Assembly (NCBI GenBank): GCA_018399375.1
Contig: JAGYOV010000062.1
Coordinates: 1-6,054, forward strand
Length of the DNA stretch: 6,054 nucleotides
Source of the DNA: Dehalococcoidia bacterium
GTDB taxonomy: Bacteria > Chloroflexota > Dehalococcoidia > GIF9 > AB-539-J10
Reading direction: 5' to 3'
Numbering within the stretch: position 1 is the stretch's first letter; each line of letters begins with the position of its first letter. A program made the translations under genes and the position numbers. Positions 5,661 through 6,054 of this stretch are shown one piece after another. Below the pieces are notes generated by a model. The model was not told where the DNA came from, did not search any database, and was given only the letters and a program-made list of their open reading frames with translations.

Positions 5661-6054
5661 ATGGAATGGTGGTTAATACTGGTAATTGTCTTTGGAGCAG
5701 TGCTGGGTTTGATGGCTCTGGGCATCCCGGTGGCTTTCTCTTTTCTTCTTGTCAATCTGGGTGGTGCGATATTCCTGTGGGGAGGTGAGATCGGACTTCA
5801 GAATCTCATTACCAGTATGTACCGATCCGTAACTACGTTCAGCCTATTGCCATTGCCGCTGTTCGTTTTTATGGGAGAAATTCTGGCACATTCGGGTGTT
5901 GCAACGCGCATGATCGATACGGTAGACCAATTTCTGGGAGGAGTGCGCGCCAGGCTTAGCCTGTTGGCTGTGGCTGGAGGCGTCTTGATAGGCGCTCTAA
6001 GTGGTTCTACCCCGGGAGCTGCGGCTATGCTGGGAGAAGCTATTGCTCCAGACA
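5661..6054 (+). CDS. dctM: TRAP transporter large permease subunit (DctM family), 3' truncated by window edge
   Basis: This is the transport channel subunit of the TRAP system, normally about 430 aa with around a dozen membrane segments. It uses an ion gradient to import the solute delivered by DctP. Only the first 131 codons are present; the frame is still open at the window end. Visible are an N-terminal hydrophobic segment (about 3-20) with ALGIPVAFSFLL, a second segment at about 24-40, then the family signature SLLPLPLFVFMGEIL (61-75), SGVATRMID (78-86), and a hydrophobic stretch leading to GALSGSTPGAAAMLG (111-125), which matches the conserved Ser-Gly-Ser motif of DctM. The start is ATG 5661, nine bases after dctQ. 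The closest ribosome-binding site, GGGAG (5643-5647), lies inside the end of dctQ at a long spacing of 13 bases, so coupling to dctQ translation is likely. The truncation is an artefact of the window, not a broken gene. Confidence 0.95.
   Translation, partial: MEWWLILVIVFGAVLGLMALGIPVAFSFLLVNLGGAIFLWGGEIGLQNLITSMYRSVTTFSLLPLPLFVFMGEILAHSGVATRMIDTVDQFLGGVRARLSLLAVAGGVLIGALSGSTPGAAAMLGEAIAPD

Overview
The window carries six genes, all on the + strand. They form two functional blocks: a three-subunit molybdenum hydroxylase of the xanthine dehydrogenase / CO dehydrogenase superfamily, followed by a tripartite TRAP-type transporter. The last gene is cut by the window edge. No RNA gene, insertion sequence, phage gene or CRISPR array is visible, and no non-coding stretch is longer than about 110 bases.

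Layout. The iron-sulfur subunit (47-511), FAD subunit (583-1482) and large molybdopterin subunit (1510-3852) sit in the order small-medium-large with gaps of 71 and 27 bases, which suggests one transcript. After a 111-base gap come the substrate-binding lipoprotein of a TRAP transporter (dctP, 3964-5028), the small four-helix membrane subunit (dctQ, best start 5109, ends 5651) and the large permease (dctM, 5661 to the edge). The two main gaps flank dctP. The 3853-3963 gap holds a very strong Shine-Dalgarno sequence that opens only tiny reading frames, plus a hairpin that runs into the dctP ribosome-binding site. The dctP-dctQ gap holds a long, nearly perfect hairpin with no U tract.

How the genes may work together (inference). 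The binding protein captures a small solute, probably a carboxylate, outside the membrane. DctQ/DctM import it using an ion gradient, and the cytoplasmic hydroxylase oxidises it or a product by adding water-derived oxygen at a carbon centre. The hydroxylase subunits have no Tat or Sec signal, so the enzyme should be cytoplasmic. The active-site loop is ALRGFGC rather than AYRCSFR, so this is not a form I CO dehydrogenase. The FAD subunit lacks the extra Fe-S insertion of 4-hydroxybenzoyl-CoA reductase. The substrate cannot be named from sequence.

Organism. Base composition looks balanced by eye. The binding protein is a lipoprotein with a (Ser-Pro)n linker after the lipid-bearing Cys, and the ribosome-binding sites are strong and purine-rich. 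This fits a monoderm-like bacterium, perhaps an anaerobic Chloroflexota (Dehalococcoidia-like) or a Peptococcaceae-type Firmicute. This is a low-confidence inference. Overall the gene content is recognisable. The less ordinary material is in the non-coding RNA-level structure around dctP and in the enzyme-transporter pairing.
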